A stretch of 64,000 bases of DNA from Silurus meridionalis (taxonomy: Eukaryota > Chordata > Actinopteri > Siluriformes > Siluridae), in the NCBI RefSeq assembly GCF_014805685.1, contig NC_060909.1:8365792-8429791 (forward strand), in the 5' to 3' direction. Both the position numbers and the translations under genes were made by a program. Of the stretch, positions 1-18,020 are shown in pieces. Position 1 is the stretch's first letter. Each line of letters starts with the position of its first letter. A model generated the notes under the pieces. That model worked only from the letters and a program-made list of their open reading frames with translations, did not search any database and had not been told where the DNA came from.

Positions 1-37
1 GCTACACATATTACCAAAAGGACTACCTAAATACTAC

Positions 38-222
38 ATTTACGGCATTTGGCAGATGCCCATATTCAGAACGACTTGCTATTATCTCATTCATATAACT
101 GAGCAGATGAGAGAAAGAGCCTTGCTCAAGGGCACAGCAGTGGCAGCTTTGTGGTGGTGGGTTTTTAACACTACCTTCTGATCAGAAGTCCAACATAATA
201 ACCATTGAGCTACCACCTCCCC
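38..222 (-). repeat. tRNA-derived SINE, minus strand
   Basis: Read on the minus strand from 222, the head has an A-box-like GGTAGCTCAATGG and further in a decayed B-box region after CTTCTGATCAGAAGGT. The 3' part reads through the well-known fish segment whose plus-strand form is GGCATTTGGCAGATGCCC. It is a common teleost tRNA-type SINE. Pol III promoter boxes are degraded, so it is probably inactive. Confidence 0.8.
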
Positions 223-1090
223 TACTACTATAATAAATACTTCCTGCAAAATTGTACCTATCACTAGGGGCTCTTAAAAATTGAGGTTAGCCTCATGTCA
301 GGCTACCAGGCCCAGGCAAATAATAAAGCACAGAGTATGCATCGAGAAATTTGAAGACTCTTAAAAAATGTATTAATTAACGATCACATATTGTTCCATA
401 GGCTCAACATACAAAGCATATACTCTCTTGCATCCTTCCAATATGCTTTCAACCATTATTATTTGCTGTTGCACCTTCTGATAATGAATGGTTTCACAAA
501 AGCAAAGGGCCAGATATGCACATAACTAGCAGTCATTCCACAAGAATTTGCTGACAGACATTACTCCTACACCAGCATCCAAACCAAGAGATCTGGTATT
601 CCTGTACACAAGAGATTTCAATCAGGATAAAGGCAAGTTTCCCTTTTCAAACCAGTAGTTCCTTTTCCAACATAAACAACAAATCCTTTCAAAATCACAT
701 ACTTGGTTGTACTTAATTCTCATGGTAACAGAGGATGGCAACAGTAACTCATATGAACACATATGAACACATGAACACATATGAAGTTTGCGACACTATC
801 AAAAAGAGCCTGGATCACCAAGCTCTAAGGCCAAAGATTGAGTTTTAGGATAAATTGCTGTGAAGCTGTGCAACTCCCAGGATGAGAGTTGGAGTTCTGT
901 CATGCCAAAATCAGCACCTGCTGCAGATTACAGTACCCATGAAGCTCAGCCAAACACAATGTTAGCTAACATGCAGATTATGTCTGTACACTATATACTG
1001 TATATTCACATTTTGAAGCTTAATGCACCTCTATAAAGTGGTCCTATGACCAGTTCTATTCTTTAAGAGCAGATTGTCATTTCCAACATA
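223..1090. other. AT-rich intergenic or intronic DNA, little seen
   Basis: No gene or recognisable element. A short tandem array with a unit near CATATGAACA lies at about 750-785. Confidence 0.5.
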
Positions 1091-2686
1091 CAACCCCAAT
1101 TCCAAAAAGGTTGGGACACTGTGCGTAATGTGTCAGATACAGGATTCTAGCTGCTTAACAGTTCTGGGTGTCCGTTGTATTTTCCAATTGATGATGTGCC
1201 AAATGTTGTCAAATGGTAAAAGGTCTAGACTGCAGGCTGGCCATTTCAGCACCCAGACTATGGATTTATGATATTGTAATAGAAGCAGTATGCAGTTAGC
1301 AATGTTTTGCTTAAATAGGCAAAGTTTTCTCTGAAAAAGACGTTTTCTTGATTGAAGCATTTGTAGCTCTAAACCCAGTATATACCGTTCAGCATTGATA
1401 GAGCCTTTCCAAATGTGCAAGCTGCTGATTTTTACAGCCACTTATGCACTCATACCATCAGACATAAAATAGGATTTTGTCATTTGCATTTTATAGGGTT
1501 GATGAAAATGGCTTCATATTTTGTATCAAAATACAGTGTTTTGTATTTTTGTTGTTTAAAAATATACTTTACGATGTCTACATGATGACATCATAAAAAT
1601 TCAGCCTCTGATTGGTACCTTCATCTGGGAGATCACAGGGATATGTATGTGAATTTTTATATCCGTTAACTGGTTGCATATGTAAGATTTATTTCATGAC
1701 TCAGACAAAAAGCTGTTGCTATCAAACATTGTTTACTTAATCAAGTAAGTCAGTGTAATAAGGAAGGGATAGATTAAATAGGTCAACTCATTAAAGGTTG
1801 ATTGAATTTTTTAATACAGTAGTTTATTTTGATACATGGTGTGGCTGCTGTATTTTCTAGTTAACTTTGATACTCTTAAAATTAAGGTATTTGGTATTTT
1901 ATTTTAAAATACCTTTTGATGTATCTTTGCCCAACCCTGGCCTCGGTACAATTGAAATGAGCTTTGGCCCAGAAATGATAGCGGCGTTTCTGGATCATGT
2001 TCACGCATGCCTTTTTCTTTGCAAGATAGAGATTTCATCTGCATTTGTGGATGATTCGGCAAACTTCGTTCACAAACAATGATTTCTGGAGACATTAATG
2101 AGCCCCTGCAGTGATTTTCATTACAGAATCATAACTCTTTTAAATGCAGTGCTGCCTGAGGGCCAGAAGATCATGGTTCATTCAAGTATGGTTTCCACCC
2201 TTGTCCTTCGTGCACAGAGATTTCTCCAGAGTCTTTAAAACCTTTGATAATATTATAGACTGTAAATGATTAGATATTCAACAGTTTGCAATTTGCTAAT
2301 TTTTCCACAATTCATAGACATAGTCTTTTACAGATTGGTGAAGCTCTGCCCAACTTTTCTGATGAGAGACTCTGGGTTTAAATATTGTCTTAGAGAAGCA
2401 ATCATCTTACTGACCTGTTTTCAATGAACCTAATTAGTTGCAAAATGTTCCTGTCCCAGGAACATTTTGTTTTGAGACCTGTTTTGGGATCTGTTGCAGC
2501 CATGAAATTTAAAATGAACATAAACCATTTCTTTAAATTGTATATTTCCTCAGTTTAAACATTTGCTATGTTTGTTTTCTATGATCCACGGTGGATAAAA
2601 TATGAGTTTATGAGATTTGCAAATCATTGCATTTTGCAATCATTTACATTTTACACAGTGGCCCAACGTTTTTGGAAATGAGGTTG
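1091..2686 (-). mobile_element. Decayed Tc1/mariner-like transposon with nested insertion
   Basis: The ends are inverted repeats: CAACCCCAATTCCAAAAAGG at 1091 and the complementary TTTGGAAATGAGGTTG ending at 2686. Both are flanked by TA, the Tc1/mariner target site. Minus-strand fragments resemble Tc1-type transposase: LHIWKGSINAERYI and WPACSLDLLPFDNIWHI near 1141-1420, the latter matching the WPxxSPDLxPIxN(I/L)W block with substitutions, and HKCR-type helix sequence near 1950-2100. Stops and frameshifts break the reading frame. About 130 bp of the expected element is replaced by foreign sequence at about 1466-1945. Confidence 0.85.
1466..1945. mobile_element. Sequence inserted in the Tc1-like element, possible hAT-like MITE
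   Basis: This block interrupts the Tc1-like transposase region. Its inner ends carry AAAATAC/GTATTTT-type complementary stretches (around 1523-1570 and 1885-1925) and it ends near GCCCAACCCTGG, a motif seen at ends of some fish hAT-like elements. Exact borders and target duplication are not clear. Confidence 0.4.
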
Positions 2687-3325
2687 TACTAAAGCCAACA
2701 AGCCCAAACAAATTTATATGAATTCCTTAGATAAATGGGAAAGTTAAGTCTTATCTATCTTAACAGTCTGCCTATACCTCTAGACACACTTGAAATGGGA
2801 GACGAGGTAATCAAATGGCTAGACACCACTCCCTTCCACCACTGAGTTAACAGCCATTCTTGAATACACACCTGTCAGCATTCCCTTCTTATAGTCCAGC
2901 AAGCTCCAACAGGATAGCAGGATTACATAGAAACTGCCTTAAGGTCCACTGACTCACAAAAAAAAAAAAAAAAAAAAAAAAAAATTGTGCCCATGACTAC
3001 TTATTAGACTAGCTATATATTTCCACTGCAGCTACACAAATGTCATAAGCACAGAATAGAGTTTCCCAAATGGTTTAAACACCTGTTGAAAGTGACCCAG
3101 ACATGAATGTCTCATGGCTAATATCATCATTCCTTAAAGTAATGTGACTTTTTATTACTTGCTGAATTTGAGTTTAGATCATTATAAAATAGAGTTTACA
3201 ACAGTGGCATTTTCAATAAAATTGTTCTTCTCTCCAAGACTTATTAGGTTTAACTTAATTTGAAAATTATTTCAGCCTTTTTTTAGATACGTTAAAAATC
3301 TTCATATTTATAGCAAAAATACAGA
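2687..3325. other. AT-rich DNA with poly(A) tract
   Basis: Contains an A27 run at 2958-2984. No gene, exon or recognised element otherwise. Confidence 0.5.
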
Positions 3326-3662
3326 TACAGCTCCCCACTTTACATTGTAAAAAAGTGACATTCACTTTACGAACTTTCGCGGATACAAACAAACCTTTCC
3401 TCAAAGTAAAATTTAGTTTGAAGTCGAAAAGATTCTAAACAGGGGAGAGTAACTCACCTGTCACGAGTCTACAGTACATGATGTGCACTAGACTAGACAA
3501 ATTTTTTTAAGTGAATTATTTTTTAATTAAATTTTATATTTTTTTATTATATAATACAAAATATTGTATACAGTATTTTTCACAGTAACAACTTACGAAC
3601 AAATTCATGGTATGACCGGTCGTTCAGAACGTAACTTGTTCGTAAGGTGGGAAGCCTCTGTA
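3326..3662. mobile_element. MITE with GTAAGGTGGGAAGC-type terminal inverted repeats
   Basis: The left end TACAGCTCCCCACTTTAC (3326-3343) and right end GTAAGGTGGGAAGCCTCTGTA (last base trimmed; 3642-3662) are imperfect inverted repeats, beginning and ending with TA. Subterminal ACGAAC and GTTCGT copies also mirror each other. It is 337 bp with no coding capacity, so a non-autonomous DNA transposon. Confidence 0.7.
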
Positions 3663-4159
3663 TACTGAAATGAAGGTAAAGGGTTTCTAAAGAATTCTTT
3701 TTGCTGGTGTTTATACTGCAGAGTACAATAGATAACATCCATATGCTGTCACTTATCTTGAACTGACCATAATTTAAAAGTAAACACAGATAAGTTACCA
3801 ACAACAAACACAGAATTATCGTTAAAGTGAATCTCAAGAAAACAAACCTGCACATGAAGAGATGAATAAATATAGCTCTGTTGCAAGATTTTCATAGCTT
3901 ATGCCAGTTGTACTTTTTAACTACTAATGTTTTTGACCCCACAGGCCATCAAGACACCATAGCTAGTTATTGTGCCTATAGCAAAGGAATATGAACAGAA
4001 ATATGTGCATATTCACAGTACAGTCATATTATTATGCCTCACAGCTGGTCACTAAGAGTGTTTTACTCTACATGTCTAATCAAGAGACACTCTACATGCA
4101 CAGTGTATTCAGAGTTGGCAAAATTAGTTATTAGGTTAAAAGGTACTATGTCATGGAGC
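3663..4159. other. AT-rich DNA, nothing recognised
   Basis: No gene, repeat array or element seen. Confidence 0.4.
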
Positions 4160-4460
4160 TATGTGGGAAAAGTTATATGACTATCACATTCATATGAGGC
4201 TCTAAAATGTTGCCACAAACAACTGTAGCACTGAGATTGCCCTTTACTTGAACTAAACTCCAAGCCTGTTTCAACATGACAGTGTACCTGTGTAAAATGC
4301 AAGGACCATGAAGCCATGGCTTGCCAAATTTAAATAGAAAAATCTTGAACTTAACCCTATTGAACACCTTAGGGATTAATTAAAACACTGATATTTCCTT
4401 GGCCTCTCCACCAACCCTGTCTGGCCTCACCAATGCCAGTAGAATTCCAGTAGAAATTCG
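4160..4460 (+). mobile_element. Degenerate DNA-transposon transposase remnant
   Basis: Plus-strand reading through 4269-4370 gives a broken FQHDSVPVCK..LNLTLLNTLGIN pattern. This corresponds to the FQHDxxPxH and P(D/E)LxPIEHLWDE blocks of IS630/Tc1-type transposases, with stops in frame. Flanking words such as CACATTCATATGAGG and GGCCTCACCAATGC are also typical of a fish DNA-transposon family. The family assignment is tentative. Confidence 0.5.
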
Positions 4461-4918
4461 ATTTTTCTTATATTGTTGTTCGCTATCACAGACCTAAATA
4501 TGAAGACGATGTCTATGTGCCACAAGAATGATCAGATAGCTGGACTGAATTTCAAACAGGAAAACATTCAAACAGGAAAAAACAAGTTCAAAATGTTTCT
4601 ACAGGAAAAAGAAAAGACCTCTGTGTAAGTAAACTCCACCCCCGTGCACAGATGTCTAATCAATGCTTAACTCCATAGATAATTCTGAGTACTCAATACT
4701 GGTCTATGTGGTATTTCAGCATCAGTCCCTTACTACCGGTGCTTACCAAAAATCTGAATACAGCCCTCAGTGTGTGTGTGTGGTCTCCTGATTATCATTG
4801 CTAACCACAGAGCAGTAAGGATTTAATTCGTATTAAAGATAGGTCTGTGTTCAGAACACTAAGCACTCTCTCTTGCTCCAAAGGCTCGATTCTAAAACCA
4901 CATTATGTACATAAGCAT
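4461..4918. other. AT-rich DNA, nothing recognised
   Basis: Short imperfect direct repeats with a CAGGAAAA word at about 4556-4610. No gene seen. Confidence 0.4.
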
Positions 4919-4932
4919 GGTGTGTGTGTGTA

Positions 4933-4977
<45 letters not shown>

Positions 4978-5082
4978 ACCAACAACTTCAAGGAGTTTTG
5001 CTTACGGTTGTATTATTTGGGTTAGCTGATCCCATCAGATCTAGTCCCCAACAGAGGACATCTGGAGTTAACGGATGTCTTT

Positions 5083-5122
<40 letters not shown>
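4919..5122. repeat. Two (GT)n microsatellites
   Basis: GT tracts at about 4919-4974 and 5086-5122, separated by about 110 bp of unique DNA. Confidence 0.9.
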
Positions 5123-5123
<1 letters not shown>

Positions 5124-5400
5124 GGAAAACTTTGGGGTTTAGATAAAGTCACAGCCTGATTAAACATGTATTCATGCAAATTTCGTGGCTTTCATGGCCA
5201 ATTGAGTTTAGTAATTTTATTACATTACTGCAAGACCCCTCAAGAGTTTAGAAAATGAAATAGAGCGTTTATTGCAAAAAGCAGACAACACATTTCTTGT
5301 AAGCATGTTGTAAAGTCTGTGATGGAATGCTTTATCCAAGGTTTAACTACGCAGTTATAATGCAAACAGTACAGTCAGCAAAACTCCTTGAAGTTTGTTG
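4981..5400. repeat. Widely spaced 21-23 bp inverted repeat
   Basis: AACAACTTCAAGGAGTTTTG (4981-5000) reappears on the opposite strand at 5378-5400 with a single inserted base. Spacing is about 380 bp and includes a GT repeat. It could be the ends of an unrecognised MITE. Confidence 0.6.
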
Positions 5401-5490
5401 AAGCATGCTTTTGTTTGTAGCATGAAAAATGTTGCTTTGGAATCTGTAGAGAGATTTGTGGTTACTGCTCACAGTCTAGCCACACAGACT

Positions 5491-5491
<1 letters not shown>

Positions 5492-5521
<30 letters not shown>
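5492..5521. repeat. (CA)n microsatellite
   Basis: About 14 CA units, followed by a looser CA-rich tail. Confidence 0.9.
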
Positions 5522-5705
5522 CGACGTGTACGCTCAGGGCAGACACACGCAAACATATGCATAAGCACTTACTGCAGTCTGCACTTAAAAGACTCTTGGT
5601 GTCTTCCGCTTAAAACATTCAACGTTGATTTTAATTCCGTTTAGAATGCAGAAACATATTGCAGTTACAGATGCAGCATAACATCTATAAATCTTTCTAT
5701 AAAAC

Positions 5706-6120
5706 CAGTGGTGGACGAAGTACACAAACCATGCACTTGAGTTAAAGTAGAGATACACTCGGTAAAATATTACTCTAGTAAATGTAAAAGTGCTCTCTTT
5801 AAACTTTCAGTTCAGTAAAATTACAAAAGTATTTGCTATAATGGCATTAATGTCCTTTTTGTCATAAGACTCTACTTAAGACTTGCTTAATCAACTCAAA
5901 TTATGTGAAAAGACTCTAATGTTACTCTTAGCACACCAAAGTATTAATTGAATGGTACCAAACACTGATTGATATGCATTAAAATGATCATGAGCCCAAA
6001 ACTTCAACCAGTAACCATGTTGTCTCCTCCAGAATTCTCAGAATTGTATTTTCTAAGCGTAAAGCTTTCTGACACTACAGATGTGTAAAGCCTTCCGATT
6101 GGCTAAAAAAATCTCGAAAT
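5706..6120. mobile_element. hAT-like MITE, left part
   Basis: Begins CAGTGGTGGACGAAGTACAC, the same family as the fuller copy at 42417-43141, and stays alignable to it through the ATGTGAAAAGACTCTAATG word. The right terminal inverted repeat is missing, so this copy is truncated. Confidence 0.7.
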
Positions 6121-6295
6121 TGCAAGAGAAAGATTTTTTGTATTCGAATTACTCGAGGAATCCCTCCTAATCCTAATTAGATTAATGTTCCGTTGTTCAG
6201 ATTTAATCAATCTGATTTGCTTTTCTGCTAAATTTATCTAAAGATTTTAACAGATTATCTAATCCTGACATGGAGACCAATACCATAACACTTAC

Positions 6296-12495
<6,200 letters not shown>

Positions 12496-12570
12496 TTTAT
12501 CCAGTTGCAGAAGGAGCTCGGACACGGACGGTAGGAACAGATCAGAACCGTGCGCTGTCGCAGTTCTTCT

Positions 12571-12590
12571 GCGTGGGCGTGCTTTTTAAT
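12571..12590 (-). promoter_or_regulatory. Putative mmp2 core promoter: TATA-like box plus EGR-type GC box
   Basis: On the coding (minus) strand an ATTAAAAA TATA-like box occupies 12590-12583, about 88 nt before the start codon. Just after it, 12571-12579 reads GCGTGGGCG on the plus strand, a perfect EGR-family (zinc finger) consensus. Transcription starting about 30 nt after the TATA-like box would give a short 5' UTR. This is read from motifs only; no transcript evidence is available here. Confidence 0.4.
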
Positions 12591-12639
12591 CGCTAGTTTT
12601 CTTACACTACTGCACACGCCGTCGTTTCAAGAGCTCGCG

Positions 12640-12640
<1 letters not shown>

Positions 12641-12680
<40 letters not shown>

Positions 12681-12813
12681 CCTCCCTCGCCGGCGTGCAC
12701 AGAGTGACGTGCTGACGCACGCAAACCTGAATCAGACCAGATGTGCAAAGAAGGAAATACGAAGGATAGTCCTGATGTGGCTCGTGATCTTAGACAATTA
12801 AATAATTCCCATA

Positions 12814-12893
<80 letters not shown>

Positions 12894-12928
12894 AGCAAAC
12901 AAATAAAAATAAAAAGCTAACCCTAAAC

Positions 12929-12975
<47 letters not shown>
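12641..12975. repeat. Three stacked microsatellites upstream of mmp2
   Basis: A (CT)n tract at about 12641-12680 with minor interruptions, an (AT)n tract at about 12806-12891, and an (AAT)n tract at about 12930-12975 all lie within 500 bp upstream of the mmp2 start codon. Such tracts are length-variable and can alter promoter spacing or chromatin. Confidence 0.9.
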
Positions 12976-12976
<1 letters not shown>

Positions 12977-13368
12977 GTTTTGCTCACAGACTTAATTTGT
13001 TAAATACTACTTTGTTAAATGCATGCAGATCATGCTGTTTAATTTCACAATTTATGTTTTACATATAATACACATCATATGCATTAATTCCACACTTGCA
13101 ATTTATTATCCCAGATTATTCATACAATCCTATAGGGAAAACCTTATGCTCATTTTGTTTAATCGACATTTGTGGCAAATGTTTAAAATATTGCTTATAT
13201 GTGTTATACACATAGACAGTAAATGCACCATTTGAGGTTGAGATTGACACCAAATAAGGTGTCTGGTTCATTTGTGATAATGAACTATACATTATTATTC
13301 ATCATAAATCGAAACACCAGTAGAATTGAGATTGGTATGCTGACACAGTACTCAAACACCACCGCCAA

Positions 13369-13415
<47 letters not shown>

Positions 13416-13909
13416 CTTTTACTAAAAAATATGTTTAGTATGAACAGTGTTAATCAATAGTTGAGTACTGGAGTAAACTAAACATGACAAATACTGAAAT
13501 TGAATATGAAAGTTTTTTTTCTTTCTTTTTAATTTAATACCTAGACAGGAATCAGACACTATCAAAACAGCATATGTGAATCAACTGATCCAAACCATAA
13601 AATATGGCTGCCTAATAGTATATAAAATAACAGCTACTGTACTACTTGAAATGCTCAGTGTGGTTATTTTAAACCCTGATTTATATCTGGAAATGTGACA
13701 CTGGCTGAACGCTTGATGGTCTGTACAGGCAAGATAAAGTTCACATTTAAAATAAGCATATTTCAGAGACAGGCTGCCCCCTTACTCAATCTGACAATTT
13801 TCATGAACTCCTTCTTATTACAGTACAGGTGACAATTTATTTTAAATAAATATGTTCAGTTTAATTAACTGATAAATAAACTCATAGGACAAACAAATGT
13901 CTAATGTCT

Positions 13910-13958
<49 letters not shown>

Positions 13959-14400
13959 ATAACAACAACAACAACAACAACAATAATAATGATAATAATA
14001 ATAATTATTATAATAATAATAATTATTATTATTATTATTAGAATGAAACCCCTTAGCTCAGGAAAACTGAGTAGACAGGATTGTCTACTGGAACGTTTAA
14101 GGGCAGAGACTGCTCTCTGGTGGTGCATGACTAAAATTGAACTTATTCAGTTAATATATCAGCAATCGTGCAAATACCTGCATGTTTTCTTACCTGTATT
14201 TTTACCTGAAAAACTTCACTGGATAGTGTAGCCGAATGCATCGTGCTGTTTGCAAGTTTGTGCTACATTTTTATCCTTCTCATTCGAACATACTATATTT
14301 GTAAGTATTGAATTTGGTGATATACTAGTTAAATATCGACAAAAGTGGAACAGGGCCCCTGTATTAACATTAATATACAGTGCACTGTACTTTTTAACAT
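12976..14400. other. AT-rich DNA upstream of mmp2 with microsatellites
   Basis: Holds an (ATC)n repeat at about 13368-13411 and a compound (GA)n-(AAC)n-(AAT/ATT)n tract at 13914-14040. No gene or exon was recognised. Confidence 0.6.
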
Positions 14401-14404
14401 TAAT

Positions 14405-15440
14405 ATACAGTGCATCTGGAAAGTATTCACAGTACTTTACTTTTTCCACATTTTGTTGTGTTGAAGCCATATTTTAAACTGGATTAAATTCATTATTTTC
14501 CTCAAAATTCTTCCAACAAGACCCTATAAGGACATATATGAGTGTTTGAAATCTTTGCAAATGTATTAAAAATAAAAAGCGAATACAATTTTTTAAAAAG
14601 TGAAGCACCTTTGGCACCAATTACATATTCAAGTCTTTTTGAGTATGATGCCACAGGGCAGTTTCTCCCGAGCATCAGTGCACAGCCATTTTCAGATCTC
14701 TCCAGGGATGTTCAATCGAGTTTAAGTCTGGGCTCTGGCTGGGCGATTCAAGGGCATCCAAAGAGTTGTCCCATAGCCACTCCTTTGTTATTTTGGCTGT
14801 GGGATTAGAGTTTTTATCCTGTTGTAAGATGAACCCCAGTCTGAAGTCCAGAGCACTGTGTAAAGCAGGATTTCATCAAGGATGATTCTGTACATTGCTG
14901 CATTAATTTTCCCTTGATCCTGACTACTCTCCCAGTTCTGCCATTGAAAAACATCCCCACAGCATGATGCTGCCTCCACCATGCTTAACTGTAGGGATGG
15001 TTTTGTACAGGTTTCCTCCAGACATGACGCTTGGCATTTAGGCCAAAGAGTTAAATTTTTGTTTCTCTTGGTCTAAGAGGTGGCCTTTTGCCAAACTTCA
15101 GGATTCAGAGTGACCATCAGATTATTGGTCACCTCCCTGACTAAAGCCTTGCTTCCTCGATTGCTCAGTTTGGCCAGGGGACCCGCTCCAAGAAGGGTTC
15201 TGGTGGTTCCAAATTTATGGATGATGGAGGGCACTGTGCTCATTGGGACCATGAATGCTGCAGAATTTTTTTTCTGTACTGGATCTGTGGCTCAATATAA
15301 TCCTGTCTCAGAGATCTACAGACAATTCCATGGACTTCATGGCTTGGTTTGTGCCCTGACATGCACACACTTTCCAAATCATGTCCAATCAACTAAATTT
15401 ACCACAGGTGGCACAGACTCCAACTCCATAACATAACAGT
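14405..15440 (-). mobile_element. Tc1-like transposon, 3'-truncated copy
   Basis: Starts with the terminal repeat ACAGTGCATCTGGAAAGTAT near 14409, preceded by a short local duplication of ATTAATATACAGTGCA. Through to about 15440 it follows a common fish Tc1 family whose plus strand is the antisense of transposase (for example GGCAGTTTCTCCC, CATGATGCTGCC). Minus-strand coding fragments are broken by stops and deletions, and the far terminal repeat is absent. Confidence 0.85.
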
Positions 15441-15888
15441 GCTTTCTGGTGCCAGTGGGAAATATTAGATTAATTGTTTAATATTAATAATAATACTCAC
15501 ACTAATGATATTACAACAACTACTACCACTACTAAAAGTATAAACACTATTGATGATAATAATAAAACAACAGTAACAGTAACAAAAACAACAAAATTAA
15601 TTTCATTACTACTAATATTAATACTCTATCATTATAAATGCATCTAAATACAACACATTTTTTATTTTTCTTTTGTATATTTTACATCATTTACATAATA
15701 TGTATAAAGGTATACAGTATAGCAAAAATAATCCAAGTTTAAGACACAGCGCCCTCTAGTGCTGGAGCAAAACATGACATTATCTAATAATTTCCCATGT
15801 CAGGTCATCATTTGATTACGATGATGATGATGATGGTGATGATGATGATGATGATGATGATGATTATTATTATTATTATTATTATTAT

Positions 15889-15919
<31 letters not shown>

Positions 15920-15964
15920 TGTAGAAGTAGCAGTAGAGTAATACAAAGACCCACAATGTCACTA
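15441..15964. repeat. AT-rich DNA with compound trinucleotide repeat
   Basis: A compound (ATG)n-(ATT)n-(AGT)n tract lies at about 15820-15920. The rest is AT-rich without recognised content. Confidence 0.8.
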
Positions 15965-17278
15965 TATCAAAAAATTTAAATACTTTTTTTAATTGTTGGA
16001 CTTTTGGAAAGTATGTTAATTTACTGTATATGTACTCAATACTTGGTAGGGGCTCCTTTTTGGTGTGGCGTGGAGGTAATCAGTCTGTGACACTGCTGAG
16101 GTGGTATGGAAGCCCAGGTTTCGTTGACAGTGCCCTTCAGCTCATTTGCATTTTTTGGTCTCTTGTTTCTCATTTTCCTTTTGACAATACCTCATAGATT
16201 TTTTATGGGGTTCAGGTCTGGTGAGGTTGCTGGCCAGTCAAGCACATCAACAGTATGATCATTTAACCACCTTTTGGTGCCTTTGGCAGTGTGGGCAGGT
16301 GCCAAATCCTGCTGGAAAATGAAATCAGCATCTCCATAAAGCTGGTCAGCAGAGGGAAGCATGAAACGCTCTAAAACGTCCTGGTGGACGGCTGTGCTGA
16401 AACTTGGACTTGATAAACACAGTGGACCAACATCAGCAGATGACATGACTCCCAAAACCACCACTGACTGTGCAAACTTTACACTGGACCTCAAGCAACT
16501 TAGATTCTGTGCCTCTTCACTTTTCTTCCAGACTCTGGGGCCTTGATTTCCAGATGAAATGCAAAATTTTATTTATTTTAATCTGAAAAGACAACTTTGG
16601 CCCACTGAGCAACAGTCCAGTCCTGTTTGTCCTTTGCCCAGGTAAGACACCTCTGACATTGTCTCGGGTTCAGGAGAGGTTTGACAAAAGGAATGCGTCA
16701 GCTGTAGCCCACGAATATGTCTGTGCCTGGTGGCTCTTGAAGCACTGACTCCAGCTGCCGTCCACTCTTTGTGAATCTCAACAAATTCTTGAATGGGTTC
16801 CGTTTCACCTTTTTTCTACTACACTTTTCCCTTCCATTCAACTTTCCATTAATGTGCTTGGATACAGCACTCTGTAAACAGCAGCTTCTTTATCTATGAA
16901 CTTTTGTGTCTTACCCTTTATTTGCAGAGAGTCAATGGAAATCTTCTGGACAACTGTCAATTCAGCAGTCTTCCCCCATGATTGTGTAGCCTGAACCAGA
17001 CTAAGACACCATTTAAAGGCTCAGGAAAACTTTGCAGGTGTTTGAATGGTTCGGACAAAGCGAGTCTCCAATATTGAACTTTTTTACAATATTCTAATTT
17101 TCTGAAATACTGAATTTTGTTTTTTTATTAGCTGTAAGCCAAAATCATCAAAATAAAAAGAAATAAACACTTTAAATATATCAGTCTGTGTGATGAATCT
17201 ATAAAATATACGAATTTCACTTTTTGCATTGACTTACTAAAGTAAATCAACTTTTTAATGATATTCTAATTTAATGAT
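15965..17278 (-). mobile_element. Second Tc1/mariner-like family, decayed
   Basis: An open frame on the minus strand at 16192-16494 contains FIFQQDLAPAHTAKGTKRWL and WPATSPDLNPIKNL, the catalytic-core DDE blocks of Tc1-like transposases. The outer parts match the long AT-rich terminal regions of this fish family (for example GATATTCTAATTT near the right end). The remaining transposase frame is broken, so the element cannot move by itself. Confidence 0.85.
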
Positions 17279-17950
17279 AATTATTGATTATAAAATAATA
17301 TGACAATAAAGATGGCATCATTAGACATGAATAAATGTAATGTTTATGTGGAACATTGTGAAGAATTACACAATTGAAGTCGCCTTTATGTAAAGTTACA
17401 TCTAAAGCAAATCTAAAAAATAAATGCTACAATATTATCTGCCTTTGACGTTCTCTTGCTGTATAATCCCACAGAGAAACCAAAGTGCCCTCTGGTGGAA
17501 TTAAGGATCTCTGCACACTTTAATGATTTCTGAGTAGAGCTTGTTGAGCTTGACTAGGCCTGTGTATCCACCCCTGGATTTCTTTTAACTCATCTTGACA
17601 TCTCTCTTTTCTCATGTGGAGGATTAGACTCAACAGCATATTGACACAGACTCTTTATGAAGGGAAGCCAGGGGACTTAGTGGCGAAATCTTACAGTGAG
17701 AGTGCTCTCAAACAGGATTATTTCTGCCTATCTCGGCCTGCAAATCTCTCTGCATCAGGGGGGGTGGGTTAATTTTTCAGGTCTGACTGCAGATGAGGAG
17801 TGGCCCGGTGGTACGGTCCATTTGGCTGCGATGGGCGAAGGCTTGTGGCTTTGCAGTCTGCCTTCATTTCATGCTCTGTCACATACAGCTGTCTCATGCT
17901 GCTGACAGGAGGATGCAGTCTCTTGTCTCTTTCCACCTGCCTCTGTCTCA
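17279..17950. other. Unique DNA, nothing recognised
   Basis: Short open frames at 17696-18126 read into the adjacent CT repeat and show no protein-like composition. No gene called. Confidence 0.5.
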
Positions 17951-17951
17951 G

Positions 17952-17952
<1 letters not shown>

Positions 17953-18014
<62 letters not shown>
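17953..18014. repeat. (CT)n microsatellite
   Basis: About 30 CT units. Confidence 0.95.

Positions 18015-18020
<6 letters not shown>

Noticed and set aside
15080..15436. Plus-strand 118-codon frame
   Set aside because: Antisense to the other copy of the same Tc1-like transposase.
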